NCBI GenBank assembly: GCA_041484525.1
Contig: JBGPHT010000040.1
Coordinates: 1 to 51,127, forward strand
Direction: 5' to 3'
From: JBGPHT01 sp041484525
GTDB taxonomy: Bacteria; Acidobacteriota; Terriglobia; Bryobacterales; Bryobacteraceae
Length of the DNA: 51,127 nt
Positions 1-9,419 of this stretch are shown here, one piece after another. A program made the translations under genes and the position numbers. The notes below the pieces were generated by a model. It was not told where the DNA came from and did no database searches. It saw only the letters and a list, made by a program, of their open reading frames with translations. How positions within the stretch are numbered: position 1 is the first letter of the stretch; each line of letters starts with the position of its first letter.

Positions 1-102
1 GACGGCGGTCCGCTGATCCACAACGGCTGGGAAGACGAGCAGCGCTCGTTCGACTCCACCTGCCGCAAGTTTCACCGTTTCCTCACTCAATCCCAGCTCT
101 GA
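1..102 (+). CDS. Possible 3' end of an unidentified gene (partial)
   Basis: The plus strand is open from the window edge to TGA at 100-102 (34 codons). I do not recognise the peptide, which ends in FHRFLTQSQL. Its codons have mostly G or C in the third position (about 79 percent by my count), more than the opposing minus-strand frame (about 62 percent), so it may be the true coding strand here. If so, the receptor gene on the other strand ends or is broken near position 103 and the two genes converge. The upstream part lies outside the window, so no function can be given. Confidence 0.3.
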   Translation, partial: DGGPLIHNGWEDEQRSFDSTCRKFHRFLTQSQL

Positions 103-2934
103 AACCCGCCAGTTACCCACAGATTCCCCGGACGAGCCGTTAGGATAGGCGGCGCTGGTATTCACACTGAACGGGAGACCCTTCTCGAAGATCCCGTAGC
201 CCGAGAGTTGCCATCCACCCGCCGCCTTGCAATACCAGGAGTTGCAAGCGCGCAGGAAAGGCATGTCCCAGTAGCCGTTGAAGCTGAACCGATGCGGCAC
301 GTCAAAGCTCGCGACCGACCGGTCGATCCGGCGGTTGTTGACGTCCGAAAAAGACGTGACGCCTTGTTCGTCTTCTGACTCGGCGATCGTCTTGCTATAG
401 CTATAGGACGCCTGGAAGGTGACCCCTTGCGACATCTGCTTACGCACCGAAAGAGTGCCGCCGTGATAGACGGAATTGGAGCCGGTCTGGGCGACATTGA
501 TACTGGCAAAACTAGGATTGTAGCCATGGAAGATGCCGCCGTTGAGTAAGTCGCCGGCAAATCGATTGATGTTGGCTATGCTGACGAGGTGATGGCCTCC
601 CGAGCCCAGATAGTCAGCCTCGACCACGATCTTGCCGGGAAGGGACCGTTGGATGCCGAAGAACCAGTTCTCGGTGTAAGGCTGCGGCAGACTCTGGCTG
701 ACGGCGACAAGCGATAACCTCTGGCCGATGATCCCGTTCTGGGCATTGAGCCCGGTGGCCAGGCTGGCGTCCACTGGATAGCCGAGATTGAGCGGTTTCG
801 AAAGGTCGCCCAGGCTGTACGTAAAGGCCGTGCCGAACTGCGTTCCGACATTTACAATTCCTGTGAACGGAGGGTTGTTGCGATAGCCTGCCGGGTAAAC
901 CGTCGCCAGACGGTCGTAGGATAGCCCAATGCCACCGCGGATGACGTTCTTGCCCTTTCCGGCGATGTCCCAGGCGAAACCGACTCTGGGCGCAAAATCA
1001 AGATGATTAGGAGACCACGCCTCCTGGACTATTTGCGAACTGCCGGTGGCAATCTGCTGGACGTAGTTTCCAGATCCCGGTATGAAATTCGACAGGCGGT
1101 TCTTAGCGTCGGTGTAGGGACCGAAGTACTCGTAGCGCAGACCCAGATTCAAGGTCAGGTTCCTCCGCACTTTCCAGTCATCCTGAACGTACGCGCCGAC
1201 TTCAGTGATTCGCTGCGAAGCGTATGTGACCGTAGGCTGGCCCGTGACCGGGTTCACCGTCCGCGCCATCGTGAGCGCGGTGTCGTTGGCGAAAGTCAGG
1301 GGGCTCGCAAACGTGTAGTTGGGTATGAAGCTGGCTGTATGCTTCAGGTTGTTGTCATTCCGGCGCCGCTCGCCGCCAAACTTGATAGTGTGGCTGCCAC
1401 GGATCAGCGATACCGAATCCTTCACAACGTATTCGGTCGGGAACCAGCCGCCCGGGTACGGATTCGTGTCCTGGAAGGTGTTACCCAGGCTGGTGATGTT
1501 GATTACCGGAACGTCCAGATGCCGAGGTGTGGAATAAGTCCCGATATACCTCACTACTCCGAACTGGATCTCGTTCAGTGTGCTGGGCGAGAAAATGTGG
1601 GTCTCGTTCAAGTTCGCGAAATTCCCCGTCGTGGGATTATCAACTTCGAAGTCGCGGACCGGAGGGGTTTTGCTGACGCCGGTAAAGTGGTAGTAGTAAC
1701 CATACAGGCGGTCCTTGCCGGGCCTCAGTTCGTGATCCACGCGTACCGTCATCTGGTCGGAGACACTGCTGCTGGGCCGAAAATAGCGCACCGTGCCCAC
1801 GTCGGGGATTCCGTCCGGTGTCCGGTTCCACACATTGGCCTGGGCGCACCCGCCGCATGCTGCGACTCCCGGCGTGGGACTTCCGAGGTCCTGGAAATTC
1901 GTCGTCGGATAGGCGATGGGAGCGAACTGGGTAAGCAACTTAGTGGCGATCGAATTGGGTCGCGTTTGCTTCAGGAACTGCACGAACTCCTGAGTCTCCA
2001 CTGTAGCCGTAGAACTGGTGCCTCCTGACTGGCGGATTCCCTCATAGGAAGTGAAGAAGAAGGTCCTGTTCTTGATGATGGGCCCACCCACCGCGTAGCC
2101 GAACTGGTTACGGTGAAAGGGTTGCACGGTGGCATCGAGGAAGTTTCGCGTATTGAGTGTGTTGTTCTGAAAGTAGTCCCAGCCGCTGCCGTGGAACTGA
2201 TTGGTACCGGCCTTGGAAACAATGTTGACGTGGGCGCCCATGTTCCGCCCTTCTGACGCCGCGGAGTCGCTCAGCGAAACGGCTACCTGCTCGACGGATT
2301 CAAGGTTCGGAGTAACCTCGGAAGCGCCGCCGCGGGACACCGAGTTGACCGTCATATTGTCCATACTGTACGAATTGGAATCGGTCCTGGCGCCGGCGAA
2401 ATTCACCGTCGCGGTGCTTCGGCCGCTGATGTTGTCGACCCCCATGCTGCGACCCGTCACTCCCGGCTGCAGCACCATGAGATTGAAGACGTTGTTATTG
2501 GGAATCGGCAACTGAGCCAGGGATGCCTGATTCAACTGCCCGGTGACATGTCCCACCTCAGTCTCGAGGACGGTCGCCTGTCCGGTCACGTTGACAGACT
2601 CACGGACATTCCCGACCTCCAGCGTGAAGTCCACTTTCCGGACCTGGTCAGGCGGAAGCACCAGCGAATCCTGCGTCGCGCTGAGGAAACCCTCTTTCGC
2701 CGCTTGGATCTTGTAATTACCGGGGCTGAGGCTGGGAACGATGTAAACGCCGTTCGCCGACGAGAGCACCTCTCTAGTGACGCCGGTGTCGATGTTGGTC
2801 ACGCGGATCGCTACCGCGGGAATGATACCCGCACTCCGATCCAGCACCGTGCCCTGAAATCCGCTTCCGAATTGAGCCCAAACAGCAGGCGTCAGAAGCA
2901 GCATAGATAGTCCCCAACGAAGCGGCTGAAACAT
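1..2934 (-). CDS. Oar-like TonB-dependent outer-membrane receptor, C-terminus missing
   Basis: Outer-membrane beta-barrel transporter of the Oar type, abundant in Acidobacteria and thought to import large or glycan-derived substrates with TonB energy. ATG at 2934 follows a GGAGGTACC ribosome site. A signal peptide (residues 1-23, ending VWAQ) is followed by a carboxypeptidase-regulatory/Ig-like domain (about 24-110, GVYIVPSLSPGNYKI), a plug (about 120-240, with MDNMTVNSVSRGG) and barrel strands. The frame is open to position 1, but beyond about position 130 (after SAAYPNG) the translation no longer resembles this family, and roughly 200 expected C-terminal residues are absent. A strong sigma70 promoter precedes the gene. 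The divergent GH31 gene suggests a carbohydrate role; this is inference. Confidence 0.9.
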   Translation of the reverse strand, partial: MFQPLRWGLSMLLLTPAVWAQFGSGFQGTVLDRSAGIIPAVAIRVTNIDTGVTREVLSSANGVYIVPSLSPGNYKIQAAKEGFLSATQDSLVLPPDQVRKVDFTLEVGNVRESVNVTGQATVLETEVGHVTGQLNQASLAQLPIPNNNVFNLMVLQPGVTGRSMGVDNISGRSTATVNFAGARTDSNSYSMDNMTVNSVSRGGASEVTPNLESVEQVAVSLSDSAASEGRNMGAHVNIVSKAGTNQFHGSGWDYFQNNTLNTRNFLDATVQPFHRNQFGYAVGGPIIKNRTFFFTSYEGIRQSGGTSSTATVETQEFVQFLKQTRPNSIATKLLTQFAPIAYPTTNFQDLGSPTPGVAACGGCAQANVWNRTPDGIPDVGTVRYFRPSSSVSDQMTVRVDHELRPGKDRLYGYYYHFTGVSKTPPVRDFEVDNPTTGNFANLNETHIFSPSTLNEIQFGVVRYIGTYSTPRHLDVPVINITSLGNTFQDTNPYPGGWFPTEYVVKDSVSLIRGSHTIKFGGERRRNDNNLKHTASFIPNYTFASPLTFANDTALTMARTVNPVTGQPTVTYASQRITEVGAYVQDDWKVRRNLTLNLGLRYEYFGPYTDAKNRLSNFIPGSGNYVQQIATGSSQIVQEAWSPNHLDFAPRVGFAWDIAGKGKNVIRGGIGLSYDRLATVYPAGYRNNPPFTGIVNVGTQFGTAFTYSLGDLSKPLNLGYPVDASLATGLNAQNGIIGQRLSLVAVSQSLPQPYTENWFFGIQRSLPGKIVVEADYLGSGGHHLVSIANINRFAGDLLNGGIFHGYNPSFASINVAQTGSNSVYHGGTLSVRKQMSQGVTFQASYSYSKTIAESEDEQGVTSFSDVNNRRIDRSVASFDVPHRFSFNGYWDMPFLRACNSWYCKAAGGWQLSGYGIFEKGLPFSVNTSAAYPNGSSGESVGNWRVSELGLSEETVKLAAGGVERALLVFPAVVDQRTAV

Positions 2935-2979
2935 GGAGGTACCTCCCCAAGACGCTATCCCCAAAAACCAGGCTGGTTC

Positions 2980-3008
2980 ATTTTAGGCTCAGGCTGAACC
3001 ACTGTCAA
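2980..3008 (-). promoter_or_regulatory. Sigma70-type promoter of the receptor gene
   Basis: On the minus strand TTGACA (complement of 3003-3008) and TAAAAT (complement of 2980-2985) are separated by exactly 17 bases, and the receptor ATG lies 45 bases past the -10 box. The -35 hexamer is a perfect consensus. Confidence 0.7.
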
Positions 3009-3126
3009 CGATTTTTGTAAGCGATCTCATAGTTCGTGGGGAACGAAGGGTGCCTCCGCCAACGTCGCCCCAAAGGTCGCGGCTCTCCTTGCGTGCTTGC
3101 GAGCTCCGGGATCGATGTGGTACGTT

Positions 3127-3140
3127 TGCAAGCGCTTGAG
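3127..3140. promoter_or_regulatory. LacI/GalR-family operator candidate
   Basis: TGCAAGCGCTTGAG contains the perfect 10-base palindrome CAAGCGCTTG and matches the LacI-family consensus TGNAANCGNTTNCA except at the last two bases. It ends 13 bases before the GH31 start codon, a typical repressor position. No lacI-like regulator is encoded in the window. Confidence 0.5.
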
Positions 3141-3153
3141 GCCGCCCATCCAA

Positions 3154-5418
3154 ATGAAAAAGCCATTCACCCGCAGAGAAGCATTGAAGAGTGTCGCAAC
3201 CGCCGGGGCCAGCGCCCTGCTGAGTCCCGGGCTCGCCGTCTCGCAAGACGGCACGATCCAGGTTGCCGGCCGTCCCGTTGAGATCGCCCTCACTGCGGCC
3301 AGCGCGCAGACCGTGCGCATCACTGTCCAGGCGATCGAGAATGGGCAACTGCAGCCGATTCCGTCGTACGGCGCGCTCGTCAAGGAGAATTGGGGGCAGC
3401 CGGCCGCGCGCTTTCGAACCCTTTTCGGTTCCCGAAATGTGAAGTGCGGTGACCTCACGGTGAAGCTCTCGGCGAACCCGCTGACGATTCGCGTCGAAGC
3501 TAAAGGCGGCCGTCTTGTCCAAGAACTCAAGCTGGACGCTACCACCGGCAACGTTAGCTTTCCGGTGGGTGACAGCCCCTTGCTCGGCCTGGGTCAAGGC
3601 GGACCGCAATTCGATCGCCGGGGGCAATTGGACCGCATGCGCAGCGGACAGGGCGGCTACCAGCTTCGCACTCACGGGGCCAAGGTGCCGGTTCAATTCC
3701 TGATAGGAACATCCGGCTGGGCAATCTTTGTCAATCAACCTGTGGGGGCTTTCGATCTCACCGGCAAAGAGGGACAACTGCAGCCCGCCAACCCGCAGGC
3801 CGCATTGCCGCTCGAGGCGTTCATCATTGGCGCCAAGGAACCGGCGGCGGTCATGGGCGAATACGCCAAGATTACGGGCTACCCGGAAATGGCTCCGCTC
3901 TGGTCGTTCGGCTACCAGCAATCGCACCGCACGCTCGGTCCTCCCGAGGAGATTGTCCAGGAAGCTAAGATGTTTCGCGAAAAGAAGCTTCCGTGCGACA
4001 TGATGATCTATCTCGGAACCGACTTCTGCCCCAACGGATGGAACACCCACAACGGCGAGTACACCTGGAACGCCAAGGCGTTCCCTGATCCCAAGAAGAC
4101 CATTCAGGAGTTGCACGATGAGCACTTCAAGGTCGTGCTGCATATCGTAGTCGAGGGGCGCCGTGTCGCCGGGAAGGTGAGCGACCCCTGCACGGCAGCG
4201 CCCTTGCCCAGCGGCCGCCGACCCGACGGCAGTTGGCCCGACGATCGCCAGGTGAGTTGCTACTGGCCCGCGCACAAGCCGCTCTTCGATCTCGGCGTGG
4301 ATGGGTGGTGGCCCGATCAGGGCGACGGTCTCGACAGCGCATCACGACTGGCGCGCAACCGGATGTATTTCGAAGGCCACCAGATGTACCGCCCGAACGA
4401 GCGGGTGTTCGCGCTGCATCGCAATGGATTCGCCGGCATGCAGCGATTCGCCTCCTTCCTCTGGTCAGGCGACGTGCAGTGTCTTTGGGAGACGCTGAAG
4501 ACACACGTTCCCATCGCCGTGAATACCGGCCTGAGCGGCATCCCATTTTGGGGCACCGATATCGGCGGCTTCGTTCCGACCCCGGAGTTCACCGGCGAAT
4601 TGTACATACGCTGGTTTCAGTTCGCCGCCTTCAATCCGCTGTTCCGGTCGCACGGGCGCAATTGGCGGCTACGTCTGCCGTGGGGTTGGAATACCGGGGA
4701 CTTCGGATTTAACGAGACCCCGACTTACAAGCCGGACCCGAGCGAACTACACAACGCCGCCATCGAACCAATCTGCAAGAAGTATCTCGAATTGCGCTAT
4801 CGGATGATGCCGTATCTCTATTCGGCGGTGAAGGAGAGCTGCGAAACCGGTCTGCCGATCATCCGCGCGATGTGGCTGCACTATGCCGACGATCCGGCCG
4901 CGGTGTCGCGCGGAGATCAGTATCTGTACGGTCGCGATGTGCTGGTGGCACCCGTGGTCGAGAAGGGCGCAACCTCCCGCACGCTCTATTTGCCGAAGGG
5001 CGCTTGGTACGATTTCTGGAACCGGGAGAAACTCGAGGGCGGCCGCGAAATCACGCGCAAGGTCGATCTGGAGACGGTACCTGTCTACGTACGCGCCGGC
5101 GCCGTGATTCCCATGGGACCGGTGAAGCAATACACCGCGGAGAAGGTAGACGGCCCGCTCGAAATCTGGGTTCATCCCGGCGCCGATGGCGCATTCTCTC
5201 TCTATGAGGACGATGGCACGACCTTTGACTTTCGCAAGGGCGAGTTCATGCGCATGAATATCGCGTGGAACGATCGGCAACGCCGCCTGAGCGTACGCCT
5301 GGCGAACGGATCCAAGATGCTGGCGCCGGCCAAGAGAAATATCGTGGTGCACGTGGCCGGCGAATCGATAACCCGCGAGACTGTCTTCGAGGGCCGCCCG
5401 ATCGAAGTGAAGCTGTAA
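3154..5418 (+). CDS. Tat-exported glycoside hydrolase family 31 (alpha-glucosidase/xylosidase type)
   Basis: Retaining alpha-glycosidase with a TIM-barrel catalytic domain. I chose ATG 3154 because it starts the Tat signal MKKPFTRREALKSV, giving 754 residues; an upstream in-frame start at 3097 would add 19 residues that do not look like a signal. An N-terminal beta-sandwich (about 30-250) precedes the barrel. The likely nucleophile is Asp388 in WWPDQGD and the likely acid/base Asp440 in LWSGDV. Downstream are IPFWGTDIGGF and FNPLFRSHGR, typical of GH31, then C-terminal beta-sandwich domains. The stop is only 6 bases from that of the convergent DUF1501 gene. A LacI-type operator lies just upstream. 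Specificity (glucose, xylose or galactose) cannot be read from the sequence. Confidence 0.92.
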   Translation: MKKPFTRREALKSVATAGASALLSPGLAVSQDGTIQVAGRPVEIALTAASAQTVRITVQAIENGQLQPIPSYGALVKENWGQPAARFRTLFGSRNVKCGDLTVKLSANPLTIRVEAKGGRLVQELKLDATTGNVSFPVGDSPLLGLGQGGPQFDRRGQLDRMRSGQGGYQLRTHGAKVPVQFLIGTSGWAIFVNQPVGAFDLTGKEGQLQPANPQAALPLEAFIIGAKEPAAVMGEYAKITGYPEMAPLWSFGYQQSHRTLGPPEEIVQEAKMFREKKLPCDMMIYLGTDFCPNGWNTHNGEYTWNAKAFPDPKKTIQELHDEHFKVVLHIVVEGRRVAGKVSDPCTAAPLPSGRRPDGSWPDDRQVSCYWPAHKPLFDLGVDGWWPDQGDGLDSASRLARNRMYFEGHQMYRPNERVFALHRNGFAGMQRFASFLWSGDVQCLWETLKTHVPIAVNTGLSGIPFWGTDIGGFVPTPEFTGELYIRWFQFAAFNPLFRSHGRNWRLRLPWGWNTGDFGFNETPTYKPDPSELHNAAIEPICKKYLELRYRMMPYLYSAVKESCETGLPIIRAMWLHYADDPAAVSRGDQYLYGRDVLVAPVVEKGATSRTLYLPKGAWYDFWNREKLEGGREITRKVDLETVPVYVRAGAVIPMGPVKQYTAEKVDGPLEIWVHPGADGAFSLYEDDGTTFDFRKGEFMRMNIAWNDRQRRLSVRLANGSKMLAPAKRNIVVHVAGESITRETVFEGRPIEVKL

Positions 5419-5424
5419 CTGGTT

Positions 5425-6834
5425 CTAAGCCAAAATCTCGTTGATGACTCGCGCCGGGTTGACGCCGATGAGTGACTCATTGCGTCCTTCGTATTCGAAG
5501 GTCAGTTTTTTGTAATCTAGCCCCAACAGGTGGAGGATGGTCGCGTGGACGTCGCTATGCGTGAGCTTCTCGCCTACCGCGGCGTAGCCGAGATCGTCGG
5601 TCGCACCCAGATCGTAGCCGGGCTTGAGGCCCCCTCCCGCCATCCAGATGCTGAAGCCGTGCGGATTGTGATCGCGGCCTGGCCTGCCCGACAGTTGTTC
5701 GATGGTGGGTAGACGGCCGAACTCGCCTCCCCACACCACTAGCGTCGATTCCAGGAGTCCGCGGGACTTCAGGTCGGAGAGCAACCCGGCAATTCCTTTG
5801 TCGGTGCGGTAGCAAACCTGGGTCAGATCGGCTTGGATGTTGTTGTGATGATCCCAGCCGCCGTTGACGACGGTCACGAAGCGGACGCCATTCTCGACCA
5901 GGCGCCTTGCCATCAGGCAGCAGGTGCTGAAGTTCGAAGTCTTCGGATCGTCCATGCCGTATAGCTTCTTAGTCGCCTCCGTCTCTTTCGACAGATCGGC
6001 AACTTTGGTAGCGGCCAGTTGCATTCTGGCCGCTAGTTCGTAATTCGCGATTCGGGCATCGAATTCCAGATCGTGCGCATAGCGGTCCTTCTTCTGGACG
6101 CGGTTGAGATCGTTGACCAGCCGCAAGAAACCTTGCTGTTGTTCCTCGGTAACATCTTTTGGACGGTTGATGTCGAAGATCGGTGCTCCATCCACATTCA
6201 TCTTCGTGCCTTGATAGACAGGCGGAAGCCATGCGGATCCCCACACGCGATTGCGGATGGTCGTGTAAGTGTCCTCCAAGGCGACGAATGCCGGCAAGTT
6301 CTGATTCTCCGTGCCGAGCCCGTAAGCGGCCCAGGAGCCTATACTGGGAAACCCGGCGATGCCCCGTCCTGTCAGAGCGCTGAACTGGGCAGTGGAGTGG
6401 TCCACTCGGTCGGTTGTCAGCCCGCGCAGAAAAGTCGTGTAATCGATCACCTGAGCCACGTTGGGCATCAATTCAGAAACCCAGCGGCCGGACTGGCCAT
6501 ACTGTTTGAACGCCCAGGGACTGGCCATCACTTTCTGGGACCCGGCCAGACGTCGCCCCTCGACTTTGGTGGGACATTCCTGCCCGTCGTACTTCTTCAA
6601 AAGGGGTTTGGGGTCGAACATGTCGATGGTGCTCGGACCGCCTCCCATGTAAAGGTAGATCACCGACTTTACCTTCGGGAGTAAGTCCGGCTTCTTGGGG
6701 CGTAGGTCATAAGTAGGAGTCAGGACCTGCTCGGCCCGCAACCGATCCTGGTATAAGAGCCACATGGCAGCCGTACTTCCAAAACCAGTGGCTGCTTCCC
6801 GAAGCATCTGCCGCCGCGAAATCGGACTCATCAT
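5425..6834 (-). CDS. DUF1501 family protein, Tat-exported
   Basis: A 469-residue protein with an alkaline-phosphatase/sulfatase-like fold (DUF1501). The N-terminus MMSPISRRQMLREAATGF is a twin-arginine signal. Family landmarks are the early YLYMGGGPSTIDMFDPKP, the central GWDHHNN and the late GGEFGRLP followed by GRDHNPHGF. Family members are exported and usually sit next to PSD1 cytochrome-domain proteins, as here: the upstream gene ends 27 bases before this start, so both are probably one transcript. The biochemical activity of the pair is unproven; a role in extracellular polymer breakdown or cell-surface chemistry is inference from genomic context in Planctomycetes and Acidobacteria. Confidence 0.9.
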   Translation of the reverse strand: MMSPISRRQMLREAATGFGSTAAMWLLYQDRLRAEQVLTPTYDLRPKKPDLLPKVKSVIYLYMGGGPSTIDMFDPKPLLKKYDGQECPTKVEGRRLAGSQKVMASPWAFKQYGQSGRWVSELMPNVAQVIDYTTFLRGLTTDRVDHSTAQFSALTGRGIAGFPSIGSWAAYGLGTENQNLPAFVALEDTYTTIRNRVWGSAWLPPVYQGTKMNVDGAPIFDINRPKDVTEEQQQGFLRLVNDLNRVQKKDRYAHDLEFDARIANYELAARMQLAATKVADLSKETEATKKLYGMDDPKTSNFSTCCLMARRLVENGVRFVTVVNGGWDHHNNIQADLTQVCYRTDKGIAGLLSDLKSRGLLESTLVVWGGEFGRLPTIEQLSGRPGRDHNPHGFSIWMAGGGLKPGYDLGATDDLGYAAVGEKLTHSDVHATILHLLGLDYKKLTFEYEGRNESLIGVNPARVINEILA

Positions 6835-6861
6835 TTAACCTCCCATAAGTATGGACCGGAT

Positions 6862-9333
6862 TCAGTAACTATAGAGAAACTCGTTGGCGCCGAGCAGCGC
6901 CTGACAAAGAATCAGCCAAGCGGACTGATCCTTGGCTTTAGCCTCAAACGACGCATGGATTATTTTCAACTCCTCGGGGCGAGGAGGCCTGGAGTAAGCC
7001 AGCTCATAGGCACGCCGGAGCCGCGTGTCCAATCCTGCGCCGGCCTCTTTCTCGAGCCTTGCCGCAAAGGCTTTGGCACTCTCAATCACCAGCGGGTTGT
7101 TCATCATGGCCAGCGATTGCACCGGCAAAGCGGAGCGGAAACGAACCGCCATGTTTCCGGCATCCATGGTGGGCTGGTCGAAGGCGAGAAGGAAGGACTG
7201 CGGCGTGCTCTTTCGAGTCAGCACGTAGATGCTGCGGCGATGCGGAGCGTCCATCGGCTGGTCTTCCACGTATTGTCCGTCCGCCGCCTTCCGTACCTGC
7301 ACCGGTTCGCCGTAGAGCGCCAAATCCAACCGGCCGCTAACCTGGAGCATGGCGTCGCGAATGTCCTCGGCGTCGAGCCGCATCGGGGCCTTCCGCCACA
7401 GCAGCTTGTTCGAAGGATCGGCGGCGACCTTCACTGGATCCTCCACCGAAGACTGCCGGTAAACCGCCGAAAGCATGATCTGCCGGTGAAGCCATTTGAG
7501 GCTCCAGCCGTTCTCGACAAAACTGGTAGCCAGCCAGTCCAGCAGCTCCGGGTGCGTGGGAGCGGCGCCCTGCGATCCGAAATCGTCCGGAGTGCGAACG
7601 ATGCCTTCCCCGAAATGGTATTGCCACACGCGGTTCACAATCACCCTCGTAGTGAGCGGATGATCCGGTTGTGTCAGCCACTCCGCCAGGGCAAGCCTGC
7701 GGCCGGTGTGATGCCATTCGGGCTTGGGCTCCGGAAACTGGAAAGGCTTCTGCGGATTGTCCAGAACCGCAGGGATTCCAGGCTCGACGGGATCGCCCGG
7801 AGAGAGATAATTTCCGCGAATGAGGATATGAGTTGGAGTGGGGTTTTTCGAGACATCCCAAAGGCCCCAGATCCTCTGCTGGTCGAGTTTCTTGTAAGTC
7901 TCTTCGTGCTCCTTGAGAGCCAGCGCGCGTTTCGCCAACGCTGGGTCGATCTTTTCCAGTTCGGCAGCGCTCGGGGCATCGGTCGAGTCCATGTCGTTGC
8001 CGGAGCCGGATTGTTTGAGGGCCTTCGCGACCGCGGCCGTGACCGCTCCGCGCTCCCTTCGAACTGCCTGATACTCATCCTTGATCGCCTTGATCCACGC
8101 TTCACGCTGGTCCGGCTCGACGTTGAGCATATGACGCGATGGCCAGGTCCCGTATGAGAAGGACGTCGCGGCAATCCATTTTTCCGGGTCGAGAGCGGGC
8201 TCAAAAACAGCGGCGAGTTTGTAGTAGTCTTCCTGCAGGATTGGATCGAATTTGTGGTCGTGGCATTTCGCGCACGCAAGCTGAATGCCGATGACCGACT
8301 TCAAAGATGTCTCAGTGGTCACCTGCAGCGCGTCGAAATATTTGTCCACCTGATAAATAGCTTGCTGGTCGCCGTAGTCAGGCTCCACTCGCAGAAAACC
8401 GGTTGCAATGAGCTTTTCGATGTCTTCAGGTTTGGGTTTGGATGCGGGGTTGTAGTTGACCAGTTGGTCTCCGGCGAACTGCTCCAACAGGAACTGATTG
8501 TAAGGCTTGTCACGGTTCCACGAGCTGACTACATAATCGCGGTAACGCCAGGCGAGGCTCCGTATCTCATCGGTAGAGTTGCCGATCGAGTCCGAGTAAC
8601 CTACTACATCGAGCCAATGCCTTCCCCAACGCTCCCCGTAGTGTGGAGAATCAAGCAAGCGGTCAACCAGGCGCGCATAAGCATCGGGCTTGGAGTCAGC
8701 CAGGAATTCGTTTACCTGTTCCGGCGTGGGCGGCAAGCCGAGCAGGTCAAAATAGGCGCGGCGCACGAGCGTGCGTTTGTCGGCTTCGGGCCCCAACGTC
8801 CACTGTTTCTCCTCCAGCTTCTTCTCTATAAACGCATCGATCGTCGTATGCGTCCTGGACGCCTTGAGCACGGCCGGAGCCGCCGGCTTCACCGGTTTCT
8901 GAAATGACCGCCACTGCCGGGCCTTGCCGGCGATCTTCTCCTTACGTGCCCCCGCGGACGTATCGTTGGCGGCCGGGAACTGTCCCTTTTCAATCCAATC
9001 CCGCAAGATCTGCTTATCTTCGTCGGAAAGGGGTGAGCCGCCCATTGGCATCTTGCCGTCGCGGACCATCATCCAGAGCCGGCTGCCGTCCGGATTTCCG
9101 GGCACGACCACCGGTCCATTGGAACCCCCGGCCATCACGCCGGCCAACGTACGCAGGTCCAGCCCGGCCATCATTGTCGCCCCGGCTCCATGACAGCCGA
9201 GACACCTCTTTTCCATCAGCGGAAGGACATCATGTTGGAATGTCGGCGTCGCGGCCCAGCCGAGCGCCGTAAGCAGGCACAAGGCGGAAAACCGAAAACA
9301 GCGGGCGATGTTGCCTTCAAGTCGTGAGTACAC
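6862..9333 (-). CDS. PSD1 and DUF1549/DUF1553 domain protein with c-type heme motif
   Basis: An 823-residue exported protein. The GTG at 9333 is preceded by AAGGGG at good spacing; the signal peptide (1-28) ends ALGWAA. A planctomycete-type cytochrome c domain follows with Cys44-x-x-Cys47-His48 (CLGCHG) and the distal GKMPMGG (likely Met ligand). DUF1549 spans about 160-370 (FDLLGLPPTPEQV, HYGERWGRHWLD, with a second CAKCHDHKFDP) and DUF1553 about 560-800 (RVIVNRVWQYHFGEGIV, WLHRQIMLSAVYRQSS). The second CxxCH in DUF1549 may also bind heme or metal. It is translated just ahead of its usual DUF1501 partner. Confidence 0.92.
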   Translation of the reverse strand: MYSRLEGNIARCFRFSALCLLTALGWAATPTFQHDVLPLMEKRCLGCHGAGATMMAGLDLRTLAGVMAGGSNGPVVVPGNPDGSRLWMMVRDGKMPMGGSPLSDEDKQILRDWIEKGQFPAANDTSAGARKEKIAGKARQWRSFQKPVKPAAPAVLKASRTHTTIDAFIEKKLEEKQWTLGPEADKRTLVRRAYFDLLGLPPTPEQVNEFLADSKPDAYARLVDRLLDSPHYGERWGRHWLDVVGYSDSIGNSTDEIRSLAWRYRDYVVSSWNRDKPYNQFLLEQFAGDQLVNYNPASKPKPEDIEKLIATGFLRVEPDYGDQQAIYQVDKYFDALQVTTETSLKSVIGIQLACAKCHDHKFDPILQEDYYKLAAVFEPALDPEKWIAATSFSYGTWPSRHMLNVEPDQREAWIKAIKDEYQAVRRERGAVTAAVAKALKQSGSGNDMDSTDAPSAAELEKIDPALAKRALALKEHEETYKKLDQQRIWGLWDVSKNPTPTHILIRGNYLSPGDPVEPGIPAVLDNPQKPFQFPEPKPEWHHTGRRLALAEWLTQPDHPLTTRVIVNRVWQYHFGEGIVRTPDDFGSQGAAPTHPELLDWLATSFVENGWSLKWLHRQIMLSAVYRQSSVEDPVKVAADPSNKLLWRKAPMRLDAEDIRDAMLQVSGRLDLALYGEPVQVRKAADGQYVEDQPMDAPHRRSIYVLTRKSTPQSFLLAFDQPTMDAGNMAVRFRSALPVQSLAMMNNPLVIESAKAFAARLEKEAGAGLDTRLRRAYELAYSRPPRPEELKIIHASFEAKAKDQSAWLILCQALLGANEFLYSY

Positions 9334-9419
9334 TTACACCCCTTATCGAGGTCGCTCCGGCGGCCGGCACAACCGCGTCCAGCCTTTGAGGAGAATCTAG
9401 CACACCCGGTGTACGGCTG

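Noticed and set aside
2989..4275. 428-codon minus-strand frame opposite the GH31 gene
   Set aside because: Antisense shadow; GH31 motifs and catalytic residues are on the plus strand.
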